From Veillonella sp. (GTDB lineage Bacteria > Bacillota > Negativicutes > Veillonellales > Veillonellaceae), in NCBI GenBank assembly GCA_019419725.1, contig DXZL01000041.1:5732-11533 (forward strand): DNA of 5,802 bases. Direction: 5' to 3'. Below are positions 4,104 through 5,802 of the stretch, one piece after another; positions within the stretch are counted from its first letter, which is position 1; each line of letters starts with the position of its first letter. Position numbers and translations under genes: made by a program. The notes beneath the pieces were generated by a model. The model was not told where the DNA came from. It did no database searches and saw only the letters and a program-made list of their open reading frames with translations.

Positions 4104-5078
4104 TTATAGAGAGTGAGCTCGTAATTCTTCAGCGGAATGTGTGGAGATCCAAGCTGGTGGAATGTCGAATACTGTGTAGCAACCTGTGCCGCCGTGTTTA
4201 GCAAGACGGTAGATACCACGAGCGTAAGCAACAAGTGCAGAGCCAGTGAATTCAGGGTTGGAGTCGAGTTTCAAGGAGTACTCGATAACGTGACGAGTGC
4301 CATCTGTACTTTCACCAGAGCGAAGAACGAAGCCACCATGTGGAATGCCTTTGTGGTCGCGATCAAGTTCTTCTTGAGAAATGAAGTTTACTACAGTTTC
4401 ATAACCTACGAAGTAGTTTTCCATAGTTTTGATTTCATTTTCAATTTTAGCTTTGTCCGCATCAGGAGCAGCTACTACGTAGCACTCACGAAGGTGACCT
4501 TTGTAGCCATCAACGTCTGGAGTTTCACCATTACGGATAGCTTCAAGGTATTGTTCTTTAGGAACAGTGTATTGACGAGCATCAAGAACACCATCAATAC
4601 GACGAATAGCATCGGAGTGACCTTGGGAAACGCCACGGCCCCAGAATGTATAAGATTTACCTTGAGGCAAGATGCTTTCAGCGTATACACGTTGTAAAGA
4701 GAACATGCCTGGGTCCCAACCGCAAGAAATCAATGTAGCAGTTTTAGCTTCTTTAGCTACTTTGTCTACATTAGCAAAATGCTCAGGAATACGTGCATGT
4801 GTATCGAAGGAATCGATACAGTTGAAGTATTTTGTGACCATTGGAGTTTGTTCGATAAGGTCTGTTGCAGAACCACCGCAAAGAACCATAACATCGATTT
4901 TACCTTTGAAGTTTGGTAGATCTTCCATAGTATATGTAGGAACACCAGAAACTGTTTCTAAACCTTTACGACGAGAGAATACACCAACAAGCTCCATATC
5001 AGGTTGTAATTTTACGGATGCTTCAACGCCACGACCTAAGTTGCCGTAGCCAACGATACCAATACGAATTTTGCTCAT
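4104..5078 (-). CDS. ddh: meso-Diaminopimelate D-dehydrogenase
   Basis: This 324-residue protein closely follows the Corynebacterium Ddh pattern (320 residues). The Rossmann motif G-Y-G-N-L-G is at 10-15, followed by Q-P-D-M-E-L-V-G-V-F-S-R-R at 25-37, whose arginines contact the NADP phosphate. Later come C-G-G-S-A-T-D, then S-C-G-W-D-P-G-M-F-S and F-W-G-R-G-V-S-Q-G-H-S-D-A, the substrate and hinge region, and finally M-E-N-Y-F-V-G-Y-E and I-P-H-G-G. The enzyme makes meso-diaminopimelate in one reductive amination of tetrahydrodipicolinate with NADPH and ammonia, for peptidoglycan and lysine (EC 1.4.1.16). The ATG follows AGGAGG (5089-5084, minus strand) by 5 nt. The neighbour upstream in transcription order is dapL, the competing route to diaminopimelate, but a terminator separates them. 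Confidence 0.96.
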   Translation of the reverse strand: MSKIRIGIVGYGNLGRGVEASVKLQPDMELVGVFSRRKGLETVSGVPTYTMEDLPNFKGKIDVMVLCGGSATDLIEQTPMVTKYFNCIDSFDTHARIPEHFANVDKVAKEAKTATLISCGWDPGMFSLQRVYAESILPQGKSYTFWGRGVSQGHSDAIRRIDGVLDARQYTVPKEQYLEAIRNGETPDVDGYKGHLRECYVVAAPDADKAKIENEIKTMENYFVGYETVVNFISQEELDRDHKGIPHGGFVLRSGESTDGTRHVIEYSLKLDSNPEFTGSALVAYARGIYRLAKHGGTGCYTVFDIPPAWISTHSAEELRAHSL

Positions 5079-5123
5079 ATTAGCCTCCTATATAAATCGA
5101 TAAATTTAATAATTAACATAACT

Positions 5124-5132
5124 ATTATAGCA
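5124..5132 (-). promoter_or_regulatory. Extended -10 promoter of ddh
   Basis: Minus-strand TGCTATAAT (5132-5124) is a perfect TATAAT with the TGn extension. The -35 at 17 bp (TATCAA, 5152-5147) is weak, as is common for extended -10 promoters. Transcription would start near 5117, leaving a leader of about 39 nt, too short to contain a lysine riboswitch. Confidence 0.6.
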
Positions 5133-5183
5133 CAAAACTAGGGCATTTGATATTTTTCTATAGAATTAATTGATGATATATAT

Positions 5184-5229
5184 AAAAGACCGATTGTACT
5201 CCTAATATAGGTGTACAATCGGTCTTTTT
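5184..5229. terminator. Terminator between dapL and ddh
   Basis: AAAAGACCGATTGTAC (5184-5199) pairs perfectly with GTACAATCGGTCTTTT (5213-5228). The inner part extends the helix by CCTA (5201-5204)/TAGG (5208-5211) after a single T-T mismatch. The minus-strand tail reads TTTTATATATA and the plus-strand tail TTTTTG, so it can work both ways. In context it terminates dapL, making dapL and ddh separate transcripts. Confidence 0.9.
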
Positions 5230-5233
5230 GTCT

Positions 5234-5281
5234 CTATAGGTATTAGTTTTCTATAGGGGATAAACCCTATAGTGATTATCC
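5234..5281. repeat. Alternative inverted repeats in the dapL 3' untranslated region
   Basis: CTATAGGG (5251-5258) pairs with CCCTATAG (5265-5272) around GATAAA, and another CTATAGG lies at 5234-5240. GGATAA (5258-5263) can instead pair with TTATCC (5276-5281), so the two hairpins exclude each other. The segment lies between the dapL stop codon and its terminator. No function can be assigned. Confidence 0.5.
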
Positions 5282-5283
5282 TA

Positions 5284-5802
5284 TTAGAATTTTAATGTTT
5301 TAATTCTTTCAACGGCACGAATTGTATTTTCACGGCTACCAAAAGCTGTTAAACGAAGGTAACCTTCACCGTGAGGACCAAAGCCAGAGCCTGGTGTAGA
5401 TACGATTTGAACTTGTTCGAGCAAGATGTCGAATAATTCCCAGCTAGTCATGTTGCCAGGAGTTTTTAGCCAAATATATGGAGCGTCAACGCCGCCATAT
5501 ACAGTAAGGCCGATAGATTCAAGACCTTCTTTAATGATGCGAGCGTTTTCTTTGTAGTATGCAATATTAGCACGAGTTTGCTCACGGCCTTCTTTTGTGT
5601 ATACTGCTTCAGCACCGCGTTGGATGATGTAAGGAACACCATTGAATTTAGTGCATTGACGACGGTTCCACATAGGGTTTAGTGGTTGGGGTTCACCAGA
5701 TTTAGTTTTGCCAGTTACTTCTTTAGGCACAACTGCGTAAGCACAGCGTGTACCAGTGAAACCTGCAGTTTTGGAGAAGGAACGGAACTCGATAGCTACT
5801 TC
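5284..5802 (-). CDS. dapL: LL-diaminopimelate aminotransferase, C-terminal part (cut by window edge)
   Basis: The reading frame is open to the right edge, so the visible 172 residues are the C-terminal part of a protein of about 410 residues; the true start lies outside. The first visible residues include S-F-S-K-T-A-G-F-T-G-T-R, the pyridoxal-phosphate site of class I/II aminotransferases, with the Schiff-base lysine at visible residue 11. The W-N-R-R-Q-C-T-K-F-N-G-V stretch and the C-terminal T-P-G-S-G-F-G-P-H-G-E-G-Y-L-R segment are typical of DapL. The enzyme transfers an amino group from glutamate to tetrahydrodipicolinate, giving LL-diaminopimelate (EC 2.6.1.83), which an epimerase, usually DapF, converts to the meso form. 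A GTG at 5730 is an internal valine codon, not a start. It is followed by its own terminator and then by ddh. Confidence 0.95.
   Translation of the reverse strand, partial: EVAIEFRSFSKTAGFTGTRCAYAVVPKEVTGKTKSGEPQPLNPMWNRRQCTKFNGVPYIIQRGAEAVYTKEGREQTRANIAYYKENARIIKEGLESIGLTVYGGVDAPYIWLKTPGNMTSWELFDILLEQVQIVSTPGSGFGPHGEGYLRLTAFGSRENTIRAVERIKTLKF

Noticed and set aside
4137..4697. Plus-strand open frame of 186 codons opposite ddh
   Set aside because: It is a shadow of a clearly recognisable ddh gene, with low-complexity, unrecognisable protein and no ribosome binding site.
5079..5183. Possible lysine riboswitch upstream of ddh
   Set aside because: The predicted leader is only about 39 nt and shows no lysine-box motifs.

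Overview
The window looks like a chromosomal segment of an AT-rich, low-GC bacterium of the Negativicutes, most probably Veillonella or a close relative. This rests on the combination of a YedF/Se-S carrier pair, adjacent dapL and ddh genes, a GlsB/CsbD stress pair, strong AGGAGG-type ribosome binding sites and U-tailed terminators. No database search was possible, so the genus is an inference. There are no insertion sequences, phage genes, CRISPR arrays, tRNAs or rRNAs.

Layout. Positions 1-45 are a perfect 7-bp tandem array (TAGCTGA) cut by the window edge and abutting the promoter region of yedF. Plus-strand genes follow: yedF (93-692) and a small putative Se/S carrier protein that probably starts at a TTG codon (804-1061), closed by a terminator that overlaps its stop codon. 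Next come an NfsB-like nitroreductase (1174-1884) with a Fur-like palindrome in its leader, a GlsB/YeaQ-type small membrane protein (2037-2276) and a CsbD-like protein (2342-2578). A strong bidirectional terminator (2606-2642) separates these from the minus-strand genes: ychF (2657-3763), ddh for meso-diaminopimelate dehydrogenase (4104-5078) and the C-terminal part of dapL for LL-diaminopimelate aminotransferase (5284-5802, cut by the right edge).

The genes form three themes: selenium/sulfur handling (yedF plus carrier), small stress or redox proteins (nitroreductase, GlsB, CsbD), and synthesis of meso-diaminopimelate for peptidoglycan and lysine. ddh and dapL act on the same metabolite, tetrahydrodipicolinate, by two alternative routes, but each has its own transcription signals.

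The most unusual part is the 340-bp stretch between ychF and ddh, which contains no convincing protein gene. On the plus strand it has a well-spaced promoter (TTTACA-17-TATATT), then a segment that folds into a closed multi-helix RNA beginning at the predicted transcription start, then an intrinsic terminator. This is a candidate small RNA of about 145 nt that I cannot assign to a known family. A second, perfect 18-bp hairpin with a six-U tail on the opposite strand bounds the same island.
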